From Acidobacteriota bacterium (GTDB lineage: Bacteria > Acidobacteriota > Vicinamibacteria > Fen-336), in the NCBI GenBank assembly GCA_016199625.1, contig JACQGI010000031.1:1-38076 (forward strand): a stretch of DNA of 38,076 bases, given 5' to 3'. Below, in pieces: positions 23,507 to 32,004 of this stretch; the first letter of the stretch is position 1, and the number at the start of each line of letters is the position of its first letter. The position numbers and the translations under genes are program-made. The notes below the pieces were generated by a model that was not told the origin of the DNA, made no database searches, and saw only the letters and a list, made by a program, of their open reading frames with translations.

Positions 23507-25155
23507 TAGAGCGCCACCTGAACGTCCGAGGGCGTCGCCTGCCCGAGGCGGATCGCCCGGTTGGCCACGCTCGCGCGGACAAAGCCGGCGAAGAGCGGGT
23601 GGGGAGCGAGGGGTTTCGACTTGAACTCCGGGTGGTACTGCACGGCTACGAACCAGGGGTGCCCGGGAACCTCGGCGATCTCCACGAACTTGCCGTCCGG
23701 GGTCTTGCCCGAGATCCGCAGGCCTTTCTGGGTGAGGCAGGACTCGTACTCCTTGTTGAACTCGTAACGGTGCCGGTGACGCTCCTGGATCTCCGCGGCG
23801 CCGTAGATCCTCTGCGCCAGGGACCCTGGGGCGAGCTGGCAGTTGTAAGCGCCGAGACGCATGGTGCCGCCGAGGTCCTCGACACCGAGGAGGTCCTGCA
23901 GCTTGTAGATGATCTTGTGCTCGGCCTCGGGAGCGACCTCGGTGGAATTGGCGCCGGAGAGGCCGCAGACGTTGCGCGCGTACTCGGTCACCGCCCACTG
24001 GAAGCCGTAGCAGATCCCGAAGTACGGCGTCCCGGTGCGGCGGGAGTACTCGGCCGCGGCCACCATCCCTCCCGTGCCGCGCGTCCCGAAGCCACCAGGG
24101 ACGAGGATGCCGTCGACGCCGGCGAGCTTGGCTTCGGCGTTACCGGCCTCGAGCTCCTCGGCCTCGACCCAGCGCCGCACCACCTTCACCTCGCTGGCGA
24201 AGCCGCCGTGGGAGAGGGCCTCGTTGAGGCTCTTGTAGGAGTCCTCGAAGGAGACGTACTTGCCCACGATTCCGATGACCACCTCACCCTTCGGGTTCTT
24301 GATCCGCCGGACCAGCTCCTCCCACGCGCCCATGTTGCGGCCGCGGCTCTCGAGACCCAGGGACTTGAGGACGATGGCATCCAGCCCCTCCCCGGAGAGC
24401 ACGAGGGGCACCTCGTAGATCGAGTCCACGTCCTTGGCGGTGATGACCGCCTCTTCCGGGACGTCGCAGAACAGCGCCAGCTTCGCCTTGATGTCGGGGG
24501 AGAGGTAGCGGTCCGTGCGGCACAGGAGCACCTGGGGGTGGATACCGATGGCGCGCAGCTCGCGGACGCTGTGCTGCATGGGCTTGGTCTTGAGCTCGTG
24601 GGCGGTGGCGATGAAGGGCACGAGCGCCAGGTGGACGAAGATGGCGTTCTCGCGCCCGACGTCCTGGCGGAACTGGCGCACGGCCTCGAGGAAGGGCAGC
24701 CCCTCGATGTCGCCCACGGTGCCGCCGATCTCGACGATCACCACTTCGGCGTCCTTGGCCGCCTTGCGGATGCTCGCCTTGATCTCGTCGGTGATGTGGG
24801 GGATGACCTGGACCGTGCGGCCAAGGTAGTCGCCGCGCCTTTCCTTGGCGATCACCGAGCCGTAGATCTTCCCCGTCGTGACGTTGGAGTCCTTCGAGGT
24901 CTCGAAGTGCGTGAAGCGCTCGTAGTGGCCCAGGTCGAGGTCGGTCTCGGCGCCGTCCTCGGTCACGTAGACCTCACCGTGCTGGTACGGGCTCATGGTC
25001 CCCGGGTCGACGTTGAGGTAGGGGTCGCACTTCATCATGGCGACCTTGAAGCCGTGGCCTTCCAGCAGGCAGCCGATGGAGGCCGAGGCGAGCCCCTTCC
25101 CGAGGGACGAGACGACGCCGCCCGTTACGAAGATGTACTTGGTGTGGCTGGACAA
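23506..25155 (-). CDS. pyrG: CTP synthase
   Basis: Makes CTP from UTP with glutamine nitrogen. The 549 residues have the synthetase domain (KYIFVTGGVVSSLGKGLASA, KCDPYLNVDPGTMSPYQHGE, VEIGGTVGDIE) and a glutaminase domain with nucleophile Cys in GICYGFQ (most homologues have GICLGMQ) and the His/Glu pair in QYHPEF. The start is a TTG at 25155: the protein must begin near SSHTKYIF, no ATG is available, and GAGGAG lies five bases upstream. Leading the KDO operon is logical because KdsB consumes CTP. A promoter lies about 140 bases upstream. Confidence 0.95.
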   Translation of the reverse strand: MSSHTKYIFVTGGVVSSLGKGLASASIGCLLEGHGFKVAMMKCDPYLNVDPGTMSPYQHGEVYVTEDGAETDLDLGHYERFTHFETSKDSNVTTGKIYGSVIAKERRGDYLGRTVQVIPHITDEIKASIRKAAKDAEVVIVEIGGTVGDIEGLPFLEAVRQFRQDVGRENAIFVHLALVPFIATAHELKTKPMQHSVRELRAIGIHPQVLLCRTDRYLSPDIKAKLALFCDVPEEAVITAKDVDSIYEVPLVLSGEGLDAIVLKSLGLESRGRNMGAWEELVRRIKNPKGEVVIGIVGKYVSFEDSYKSLNEALSHGGFASEVKVVRRWVEAEELEAGNAEAKLAGVDGILVPGGFGTRGTGGMVAAAEYSRRTGTPYFGICYGFQWAVTEYARNVCGLSGANSTEVAPEAEHKIIYKLQDLLGVEDLGGTMRLGAYNCQLAPGSLAQRIYGAAEIQERHRHRYEFNKEYESCLTQKGLRISGKTPDGKFVEIAEVPGHPWFVAVQYHPEFKSKPLAPHPLFAGFVRASVANRAIRLGQATPSDVQVAL

Positions 25156-25292
25156 GGCTTCTCCTCGCCAAGGCGCGCGCAAGCGCCAGATTTGCGGACC
25201 TGGTTTTTCCAAGAGAGGTCTCCGCGCCCGGTGTGTGGCGTCAGCGCGAGAAATGCGGCGACGGCCAAAGTTCCCAAGGCCCTCGTGTACGG

Positions 25293-25322
25293 ATGGTAGC
25301 GGTCCCGGTGGGCCGAAGTCAA
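25293..25322 (-). promoter_or_regulatory. Promoter of the pyrG-kdsA-kdsD-kdsC-lapB operon
   Basis: On the minus strand TTGACT (25322-25317), an 18-base spacer and TACCAT (25298-25293) predict a start near 25286 and a leader of about 130 bases. The initial transcript bases are not the G-run that supports CTP-sensitive stuttering at pyrG in Firmicutes. No riboswitch fold was recognised in the leader. Confidence 0.55.
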
Positions 25323-25364
25323 ACTCCCGGCTGCCTCTTCTGCGTCTTCCGCAATCCTCGGGGA

Positions 25365-28205
25365 TCAACCGGGCGGCGACGACGGGAGGGCGAGGCCGAA
25401 CTGCTCCGAGAGCCAGCGCCACTCGCCGCGCGGATCGTCCCTCGGGGCCACGAGCTGCGGCGTCGTCCGCACCAGCTCCGCGGCCCGCGCCTTCTCTCCC
25501 GCGAGGAGGAGGGCGAGGACCCGCCACCGGAGGATCTGCGCGCCATGGAAGGCGTGGGGCTGAGCCCGCGCGAGGTGCTCCTCCGCCCGAAGGTACTCCC
25601 TCTCCGCCATGGCCTGAGCGCCCCGGATCTCGTCGAGAGCGGGGTCGCGGACGCCGGCGGCGAGGGCCCCCGCGGCCGCGCGAAGCTCGGCGTGGGTCGG
25701 GCCCATCAGCCACAGGACGGGCGTCCGAAGGCGGGTCTGGGTCAGGAGCCGCGTGAGCCCTGGCAGCCCGGGCCCGGGCCCCCCGGTATACGGCCGCAGC
25801 AGGAACCCGTTCACGATGTCCTGGACCCAGAAGGCGTCCAGCGTGCGCCTGCGGAGCTCCGCGGGCCACAGGCCCGCGATGAAGCGGCTCTCCGCGAACC
25901 GTCTCCGCACGACACCGGCTTCCATCATCCCGACGTACTCACGATGGCGCAGGCCCGGGTGGTGGTGCGACAGGCGCAGCGGGTGGTCGTCGTCGAGGGG
26001 CGCGACACCCTCCGTCCACTTCCCCAGAACGCCGGCATCTGCGAGGAACAGCGTGCCCAGCTGCTCCGGACCCTCGATGCCCGAGGCGGCGAGCGCCGGG
26101 GCGGAAAGTGGGGCGACGAAGGGAGCCTCGAGGGCGTCCTCGGCCAGAGGTCCTCGCAAACCGCGAGTCCCGACGAGCAGCCACTCCAGCCCGCTGCCGG
26201 TCCAGAGGGAGCAGTCGCCGAACACGTCGCAGAAGCCCCGCACCACCGCTCGGGCTTCCTGCTCTTCCATCTGGTAGACGGGGAGCCAATACGTCACGAC
26301 GCCGCGCTCGGTCAGGCGGTCACGGATGACGCGGAAGTACTCCTTGGTGTAGAGGTTCACGATCCCGGCGTGCTTGGGCGGAGGAGGTTCTCCGGTGACG
26401 ATGTCGAAGCGCTCGCGTGTCGTGAGGAGGAAGAACCGTCCGTCTTCCACGTGGACCCTCACCCGGGAGTCGTCGAGGGGATGTTCCCCCGGCGGGGAGA
26501 CGAGGTGGCCCAGTTCGAGGATGTCGCGGGAGGTGTCGACCACGTCGATCGACTGCAGCCCCGGGGCGCGGCACAGGGCCCTCGCGGTGGTTCCGACGCC
26601 GTAGCTCACGAGGAGGGCCCGCTTCGCATCGGGGCGGAGCGCCATCGCGAGGTCCGCGAACAGGGACATGTACCGCTCGGCGAACACGCCCGTGGAGGAC
26701 ATCGAGAAGCCGTTGGTGGCCAGGCGGTACTGGACCGGCGTCCCCCAGAGGTCCGTGCGGATGTAGAAGAGCGTCTCCGTGAGACCCTCTCGGGAGAGGA
26801 GCACCCGCTCGGCGGGCCCGGTCCACCGGGCCGTCACGCCCTTCGCGTAGTAGTTCCGCATGAGGCCGAAGGGGAACAGCGCGGTGAAGGCGAGGTGGAG
26901 GACCCCTGCGGCCAGTAACGCCGTCCGGGCCGGGGAGCCGCGCGGCGCGGCAAGCGCACGCGCGCCGCTCCCCAGGAGGAGCAGGGAGAGGGCACCGTAG
27001 ACGAGCGAGAGGAAGAAGATCGAGCGTTCGACGCCGAGAGAGGGCAGCAGGGCGAACCCGCCTCCGAGGGCCCCCAGAGCGGCGCCCACCGTGTTCGCGA
27101 GCGTGAGCATGCCGGCGGCCCGCGTCGGGCTCCCGGTCTCGGCCTTGAGCGCCGCGCCGAGGAGCGTGAAGAGCGCCCCGGACAGAGCCGACACCGGCAG
27201 CATCAGCGCCAGCGACACGACCAGGATCGCGTCGTAGCGCCCGATGAGTCCCCGCCGGAACCCGTAGCCCTCCAGCAGGCCCCCGAGAGCCGCGTACGTC
27301 GCGATGCAGGCCAGCCCCGCGAGGGAGCCAAGGACCGGAGCGGCCGACGGCGCCCCCGGGCGCGCCCTGAGCCACGCGCTGGCGATCAGGCTGCCCGCCG
27401 AAATGCCGAGCAGGACCACCGCGAGCATGGTGGCGAAGGCGACGCTGGTGCCGAAGACGAATAGCAGGAGGAAGCGGAACCAGACGACCTCGAGGGCGAG
27501 GAGCGTGGCACCGGCGAGGAACGTGGCAGCCAGCAGACGGCAGGCCCGGAAGTCCACCGCCGCGGCCGCGGGCTCGGGCGGCGGTGACGTGTCCGCCCGG
27601 CGTCCCGAGAGCGCGAGAGCCGCGAGGGCGGCCGCGAGGTTCAGGCTGGCGGCGGTGAGCCCGGCGCCGCGGACGCCGAGACCCGCCACGAGCACCGCGT
27701 CTCCAGCCAGCGAGCCTGCCACGGCGCCGAGGGTGTTCCAGCCGTAGAGCCAGCCCAGGACGCGTCCGAAGGCGGCGTCGGCCGCAGGGAGGGCGCGCAC
27801 GAGCACTGGGAGCGTCGCCCCCATGGCGCAGGACGGCACCACGAGGAGCACGAAGGCGACGGCCATTCGAGCGGAGTTCAGGAGCGCGGGGCTCGCCACG
27901 AGCTCGGCGAGGAGCGGCGCCGAGGTCGCCGTGAGCGATGGGAAGAGCAGGACGAGGGCGAGCCCCGAGACGCCGACGACGGTCTCGAGGAGCGCGTAAG
28001 CGCGGAGCGGCCGGGCGACTCGCCCGCCACGCTCGGCGGCCCAGGCGTTGCCTGCGGCGAGGCCGGCCATGAATGCCGCCATGACGAGGCTGGAAGCCCA
28101 GACGCTGTTGCCGAGCATCAACCCCGCCTGCCGGAACCAGAGCGTCTCGAAGACGAGGGCCGACGCGCCCGAGAGGAAGAACGCCAGGGTGAGGAGCGGC
28201 TTCAG
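25365..28205 (-). CDS. Polytopic membrane protein with spermidine-synthase-like domain
   Basis: A roughly 946-residue protein of the fused-transporter/spermidine-synthase family. The first ~430 residues hold about a dozen membrane helices in two similar halves, each starting with a related motif: SGASALVFETLWFRQ at the N-terminus and AGATLLALEVVWFRF near residue 235. A Rossmann methyltransferase-type domain follows (LLVSYGVGTTARAL, DSRVRVHVEDGRFFL, NLYTKEYF). It lacks the GGGDGG loop and the aminopropyl-transfer acid of true spermidine synthases, so that activity is doubtful. The last ~150 residues are helical, TPR-like. The first ATG (28121) would remove half of helix 1; a CTG at 28205, overlapping the kdsB stop, keeps it and has GGGGA upstream. 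Function unknown; start uncertain. Confidence 0.75.
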   Translation of the reverse strand: MKPLLTLAFFLSGASALVFETLWFRQAGLMLGNSVWASSLVMAAFMAGLAAGNAWAAERGGRVARPLRAYALLETVVGVSGLALVLLFPSLTATSAPLLAELVASPALLNSARMAVAFVLLVVPSCAMGATLPVLVRALPAADAAFGRVLGWLYGWNTLGAVAGSLAGDAVLVAGLGVRGAGLTAASLNLAAALAALALSGRRADTSPPPEPAAAAVDFRACRLLAATFLAGATLLALEVVWFRFLLLFVFGTSVAFATMLAVVLLGISAGSLIASAWLRARPGAPSAAPVLGSLAGLACIATYAALGGLLEGYGFRRGLIGRYDAILVVSLALMLPVSALSGALFTLLGAALKAETGSPTRAAGMLTLANTVGAALGALGGGFALLPSLGVERSIFFLSLVYGALSLLLLGSGARALAAPRGSPARTALLAAGVLHLAFTALFPFGLMRNYYAKGVTARWTGPAERVLLSREGLTETLFYIRTDLWGTPVQYRLATNGFSMSSTGVFAERYMSLFADLAMALRPDAKRALLVSYGVGTTARALCRAPGLQSIDVVDTSRDILELGHLVSPPGEHPLDDSRVRVHVEDGRFFLLTTRERFDIVTGEPPPPKHAGIVNLYTKEYFRVIRDRLTERGVVTYWLPVYQMEEQEARAVVRGFCDVFGDCSLWTGSGLEWLLVGTRGLRGPLAEDALEAPFVAPLSAPALAASGIEGPEQLGTLFLADAGVLGKWTEGVAPLDDDHPLRLSHHHPGLRHREYVGMMEAGVVRRRFAESRFIAGLWPAELRRRTLDAFWVQDIVNGFLLRPYTGGPGPGLPGLTRLLTQTRLRTPVLWLMGPTHAELRAAAGALAAGVRDPALDEIRGAQAMAEREYLRAEEHLARAQPHAFHGAQILRWRVLALLLAGEKARAAELVRTTPQLVAPRDDPRGEWRWLSEQFGLALPSSPPG

Positions 28206-28990
28206 GCTCTCGTCCCCGAGGCGTGGGCGCCCTGAGCCAGGAGGGCTCGCACGCGTTCGAGGTCTTCGGGCGTGTCCACGGCCGGACCACCCTCGCCCGG
28301 GAAGGCGACGACGTGGATCCGGATGCCGTGATGCAGAGCGCGCAACTGCTCGAGGCCTTCGGCTTCCTCGAGGGGCGCGGGTGGGAGAGCCGCGAAGCGA
28401 AGCAGCGCCTCCCGCCGGTAGGTGTAGAGCCCCGCGTGTTTCCGGGCCAGCCCGCGGGCGACGGCCGCCGCGGCCGCGCTCGGCAGGCTCCCGGCCCCGA
28501 CGCGGACGTGGGGGATCGGGCTGCGGGAGAAGTAGAGGGCGTCACCTCGGGCGTCGGTCACGACCTTGACCACCGACGGCGACAGCATCTCGTCGACGTT
28601 CCGCAGCGGATGCGCCAGCGTCGCCATGGGGAGCGCCGGATCGCGGTCCATGGCCTCCACCGTGGCATCGATCCCGGCCGGGTCGAGCAGCGGCTCGTCC
28701 CCCTGCACGCTGACCACGATGTCGGCCTCCACGGCGCGGGCGGCTTCCGCGATGCGGTCGGTGCCGGTCGGATGCCCCGGGGAGGTGAGTACGGCTTCGC
28801 CCCCGAAACCACGGACCACGGCTCCGATCCGCTCGTCGTCGGTGGCGACGAGGACCCGGTCGGGTCGCCGGGCCAGTCTCGCGCGCTCCCAGACGTGCTG
28901 GATCAGGGGCTTCCCATGGATGTCGGCCAGGGGCTTCCCGGGCAGGCGCGTCGATGCGTACCGGGCGGGGATGATGACGACGACGCTCAC
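28202..28990 (-). CDS. kdsB: CMP-KDO synthetase
   Basis: Activates KDO with CTP to CMP-KDO for transfer to lipid A. The 262 residues open with VVVIIPARYASTRLPGKPL, the nucleotide-binding signature, and include VATDDERI, HPTGTDRIAEAA, VVSVQGDEPLLDP, YFSRSPIPHVR and HAGLYTYRREAL. GTG start with GAGGAG eight bases upstream. It has its own promoter divergent from the YfhO-like gene and lies two genes upstream of pyrG and kdsA/D/C, completing the CMP-KDO pathway in one 9-kb stretch. Confidence 0.94.
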   Translation of the reverse strand: MSVVVIIPARYASTRLPGKPLADIHGKPLIQHVWERARLARRPDRVLVATDDERIGAVVRGFGGEAVLTSPGHPTGTDRIAEAARAVEADIVVSVQGDEPLLDPAGIDATVEAMDRDPALPMATLAHPLRNVDEMLSPSVVKVVTDARGDALYFSRSPIPHVRVGAGSLPSAAAAAVARGLARKHAGLYTYRREALLRFAALPPAPLEEAEGLEQLRALHHGIRIHVVAFPGEGGPAVDTPEDLERVRALLAQGAHASGTRA

Positions 28991-29011
28991 GGCGGCGGCT
29001 CCTCGGGAGGG

Positions 29012-29040
29012 ATGTTACGGGCGCGGCGGGAGCGAGTCAA
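29012..29040 (-). promoter_or_regulatory. Promoter of kdsB
   Basis: On the minus strand TTGACT (29040-29035), 17 bases, TAACAT (29017-29012); predicted start near 29005, leader about 15 bases with GAGGAG. Its -35 box lies two bases from the -35 of the divergent promoter, so the two may compete for polymerase. Confidence 0.65.
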
Positions 29041-29042
29041 CG

Positions 29043-29071
29043 TCGACAAGCCGCATGGGGCGGGGTAATCT
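29043..29071 (+). promoter_or_regulatory. Promoter of the YfhO-like gene
   Basis: TCGACA (29043-29048), 17 bases, TAATCT (29066-29071); predicted start near 29078, leader about 26 bases containing GGAGG. Back-to-back with the kdsB promoter. Confidence 0.5.
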
Positions 29072-29103
29072 CCCGTGCGCTGCGGCGTGGGCTGGAGGAC
29101 CGA

Positions 29104-31458
29104 TTGAGGAGTCGCCTGGCGCACTCGGGGTTGCTGTGGTGTGCGGTGGCGTTCGTGGCCTTCCTGCCTTTCCTCCGCGGAACCCTCGCGGGCCAGTCCT
29201 TCTACTTCCGTGACCTGTCGCGAAGCTTCATCCCGCTGCGCGGCTTCGCCATCGAGGGCCTCTCCCGGGGCGAGCTGCGGTACTGGAACCCCTTCGTCCA
29301 CGAAGGCAGCCCCCTCCCCTACCCGCCCGTGTCGTATCCGCCGGCGCTGCTCCAGCTCCTGCTCCCCGGCGAACGCGGCTTCTCGTTGATCCTGGCCCTG
29401 CACGTTCCCGCCGCAGCCCTGGCGTTCGCGGCGCTGGCCCGCGGTCTGGGGTTGTCGCCGCTCGCCGCCGCAGGGGGGGGCCTCGTCTACGCCCTCGGGG
29501 GCTTCTGCCTTTCGTCACTGAACCTCGTCGTCCACCTCGAGGCCATGGCCTGGGCGCCGTTCGTCGTGCTCGGCCTCCGTCGGGCCTCCGAGGGTGAAGC
29601 CCTTCGGCTCCTCGGCGGGGCTCTGGCGGTGGGCGTTGCGCTCTCCACCCTCGGCGTCGAGGTCGTCGCCCAGGCCGTTCTGGTCGCCCTCGTTCTTTCC
29701 GCAGGCGCGGGGCTCCGCGGCACACTACGCGGTCTGCTCGCAGCTCTGCTCGGCACCGGTCTGGCTGCCCCCACGGTTTTCGTGATGAGCGCCATGGCCT
29801 CGACTGCGGCGCGCGGGGAAGGCTTCCACCCGTCGGTCGTCCTGGCACACTCGGTCCATCCCTTCACGTTCCTGCAGGTCGTCGTGGCGGGGCTCTACGG
29901 CGAGGTGTCCGACCCCGTGAACCGCTGGTGGGGCCAGAACTTCTTTCCAAAGGGATTCCCGTACTTCCTGAGCCTCTACCTGGGCGCCCTGGTCGTCGCC
30001 CTGGCCTGGACCGGCCTGCGTCACGGTGCCGCACCGGCGAGGCGACGCCTCGGCCTGTGCGCCCTCGTGGCTGGAGTCCTTTGCCTCGGGCGGTGGGCCG
30101 GCATCGCGCCGCTGGTCGATACCATCGACGCCGTCCGGGCCTTTCGCTACCCCTCGAAGGCGTTCTTCACCGTCCACTTCGCCGCCGCCCTCCTGGCGGC
30201 CATGGGCCTGGACCTCCTCGTTCGAGGCGTGCCTGCGGCCTGGGCCCGTTTCCAGAGGGCGGCCCTCGCCCTCGGTGGCGTCCTCGCGCTCCTCTTGCCT
30301 GCGCTGCCGCTCGTGGTGCCGAGCCCCACGGCGACTCTTGCCCAGCACTTCTTCTCGCCCCGCGTGCCCTGGGCCCTGCGGATGCAGCGGCTCGACCTCG
30401 TCGTCTGGGACGCCGTCGTGGGGGGGCTCGTGGCCCTTGCCGCGGCCGGGGTCGCCGTCGGGGTGATCCGGGGGCGGATGAGAGCCGGCGTGGGGACCGC
30501 AACCCTCGTCATGCTGGCCGCGGCCGACCTCCTCCGCGCGGGAGCGGGGCTCAATCCGATGGTCACAACGCCGTTCTTCCGACTCTCCTCCGAGATGGCC
30601 GAGGTCGTCCAGGCAGTTCGCGGCCAGGGACGGATCCACACCTGCGAGCCCGAGGAGAGCGCCGCCTACTGGAAGGGCCGACCCTTCCGGAGCGGACAGG
30701 TGGACACCTGGACCTTTGCCACCATCGTGGAGACCCTCGGTCCCTACCTGAACGTGTCCCACCGCGTCCCCAGCGCGCTCACGCAGGACCTCACCGCCCT
30801 GGTCCCCAGGGCCAGCGTTCCGGGGATCGGACAGGGCTGTGGGGCCTTCGACGCCATCGCCGAGCGGATGCGGGCTGCGGGAGTCGCGTGGGTCTTGAGC
30901 GTCGATCCCCTCGAGGCCCCCGGGCTCACGCCGGCGAGGGTCGTGGCTCCGGCGCGCATCGCGCCGCTCCGTATCCACCTGTACCGCCTCGACGGCGCCG
31001 CCCCGCTCCGCGCCGTGGCCATGGCGGTCCGTTCGGCGCCCGACGCCGCCGCGGCCGAACGACTCGCCGCAGGAGGGCTCCGAGCCGGCGGGGGCATCGC
31101 CGTCGAGGGCGCGACCGAGAGCATCGACGGGGCCTCGGGCCGCATCGCCGCCCTCCACGAGACGAGCGACCGCATGGAGATGACAGTGGAGGCCGACCGG
31201 GCGACCTACGTCGTCGTCCGGGACACCTGGGCGCCGGGCTGGCTCGCGGAGGTCGACGGGGCTCCGTCGCCGCTCCGCCGCGCCGACGGCCGCCATCGCG
31301 CCGTCGCGGTTCACGCCGGCACCTCGAAGGTGGTCCTGTCTTACCGCCCTCCGGGTCTCCGGCCCGGCCTCGCCGTGTGCGGCCTGTCGGCCGTCATCCT
31401 CGCCGCCGCCACGGCCTTGGAGGGGCGCCGTCGCCGCAACCGTGCGGAGGGCTCATGA
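29104..31458 (+). CDS. YfhO-like multi-pass membrane protein
   Basis: A 784-residue integral membrane protein with about 12-13 hydrophobic helices over residues 8-480 and a roughly 270-residue soluble domain before one last helix near the C-terminus. The first periplasmic loop (FYFRDLSRSFIPLRGFAIEG, RYWNPFVHEGSPL) has the Asp/Arg-rich motif typical of YfhO and related GT-C-type proteins thought to add sugars from lipid carriers. FRYPSKAFFTVHFAAALLAA further on and WAPGWLAEVDG in the late soluble domain are also family-typical. TTG start at 29104 with GGAGG five bases upstream. It faces the rffA-glycosyltransferase-acyltransferase operon, and the stops of the convergent genes share the palindrome TCATGA. 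Envelope glycosylation is the inferred role. Confidence 0.78.
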   Translation: MRSRLAHSGLLWCAVAFVAFLPFLRGTLAGQSFYFRDLSRSFIPLRGFAIEGLSRGELRYWNPFVHEGSPLPYPPVSYPPALLQLLLPGERGFSLILALHVPAAALAFAALARGLGLSPLAAAGGGLVYALGGFCLSSLNLVVHLEAMAWAPFVVLGLRRASEGEALRLLGGALAVGVALSTLGVEVVAQAVLVALVLSAGAGLRGTLRGLLAALLGTGLAAPTVFVMSAMASTAARGEGFHPSVVLAHSVHPFTFLQVVVAGLYGEVSDPVNRWWGQNFFPKGFPYFLSLYLGALVVALAWTGLRHGAAPARRRLGLCALVAGVLCLGRWAGIAPLVDTIDAVRAFRYPSKAFFTVHFAAALLAAMGLDLLVRGVPAAWARFQRAALALGGVLALLLPALPLVVPSPTATLAQHFFSPRVPWALRMQRLDLVVWDAVVGGLVALAAAGVAVGVIRGRMRAGVGTATLVMLAAADLLRAGAGLNPMVTTPFFRLSSEMAEVVQAVRGQGRIHTCEPEESAAYWKGRPFRSGQVDTWTFATIVETLGPYLNVSHRVPSALTQDLTALVPRASVPGIGQGCGAFDAIAERMRAAGVAWVLSVDPLEAPGLTPARVVAPARIAPLRIHLYRLDGAAPLRAVAMAVRSAPDAAAAERLAAGGLRAGGGIAVEGATESIDGASGRIAALHETSDRMEMTVEADRATYVVVRDTWAPGWLAEVDGAPSPLRRADGRHRAVAVHAGTSKVVLSYRPPGLRPGLAVCGLSAVILAAATALEGRRRRNRAEGS

Positions 31459-32004
31459 GGGCGGCCAGTAAAGGGTGCGGACGGGCCGCGCGGGGACGCC
31501 CGCGACGAGGGAGCGCGGCGGCACGTCCTCGACCACCACGCTCCCCGCGGCCACGAAGGACTCGGGACCAATCCGCACGCCGGGCAGGATCGTGACCTGC
31601 GCTCCGACGAAGGATCCTCGGCGGAGGATCACGGGGGCCGCCATCGCGGGGAAGTGTCTCTGGAGAGGATGGTCGCGGTACCCCACGTTCGTGTGGGTGA
31701 GCACGAGCACGCGCTCGGCCAGAGTCACCTGTGGCTCCAGGGTGACCGCCTCCGCCAGGTCCAGCAGGCAGTCGTCTCCGAGGAAGCAGTCGTCGCCGAT
31801 GGTGAGGCCGGGGAGCCCCCGCCGGTAGAGGTTGAAGAAGCGTACGTCGTGGAGGATCACCCGAGCCCCGATCCGCGCTCCCAGGAGCCTCAGCCAGGGA
31901 GTGCGGAGCTGGGGGAAGACGGCCAGGCGGTAGGGGAGGAGGGCCAGTGTCGTCCAGCCGAAGCGAGCCGCACGGCGCCAGCCGATCTCGCCGAGGGCCT
32001 TCAC
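31453..32004 (-). CDS. Hexapeptide-repeat (left-handed beta-helix) acyltransferase
   Basis: A 183-residue soluble acyltransferase of the WbbJ/LbetaH type that transfers acetyl or other acyl groups from acyl-CoA to a sugar. The hexapeptide coil is visible from about residue 36 to 170 (ARIGARVIL, LTIGDDCFLGDDC, VTLEPQVTLAERVLVLTH, SFVGAQVTILPGVRIGPES, GSVVVEDVPPRSLVAGVPA). The conserved His of the active site fits LTHTN. GTG at 32004 overlaps the glycosyltransferase stop (GTGA). With the RffA-type aminotransferase in the same operon, acylation of a 4-amino sugar or of the finished glycan is likely. The stop lies within the palindrome TCATGA shared with the facing gene. Confidence 0.85.
   Translation of the reverse strand: MKALGEIGWRRAARFGWTTLALLPYRLAVFPQLRTPWLRLLGARIGARVILHDVRFFNLYRRGLPGLTIGDDCFLGDDCLLDLAEAVTLEPQVTLAERVLVLTHTNVGYRDHPLQRHFPAMAAPVILRRGSFVGAQVTILPGVRIGPESFVAAGSVVVEDVPPRSLVAGVPARPVRTLYWPPS

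Noticed and set aside
23479-25299. 606-codon plus-strand open frame across pyrG
   Set aside because: Shadow of CTP synthase, whose motifs are complete on the minus strand.
26300-26700. Genuine spermidine synthase activity for the domain in the 25365-28205 gene
   Set aside because: The GGGDGG loop is replaced by SYGVGTTA and the catalytic Asp pair is not evident, so the name describes the fold only.
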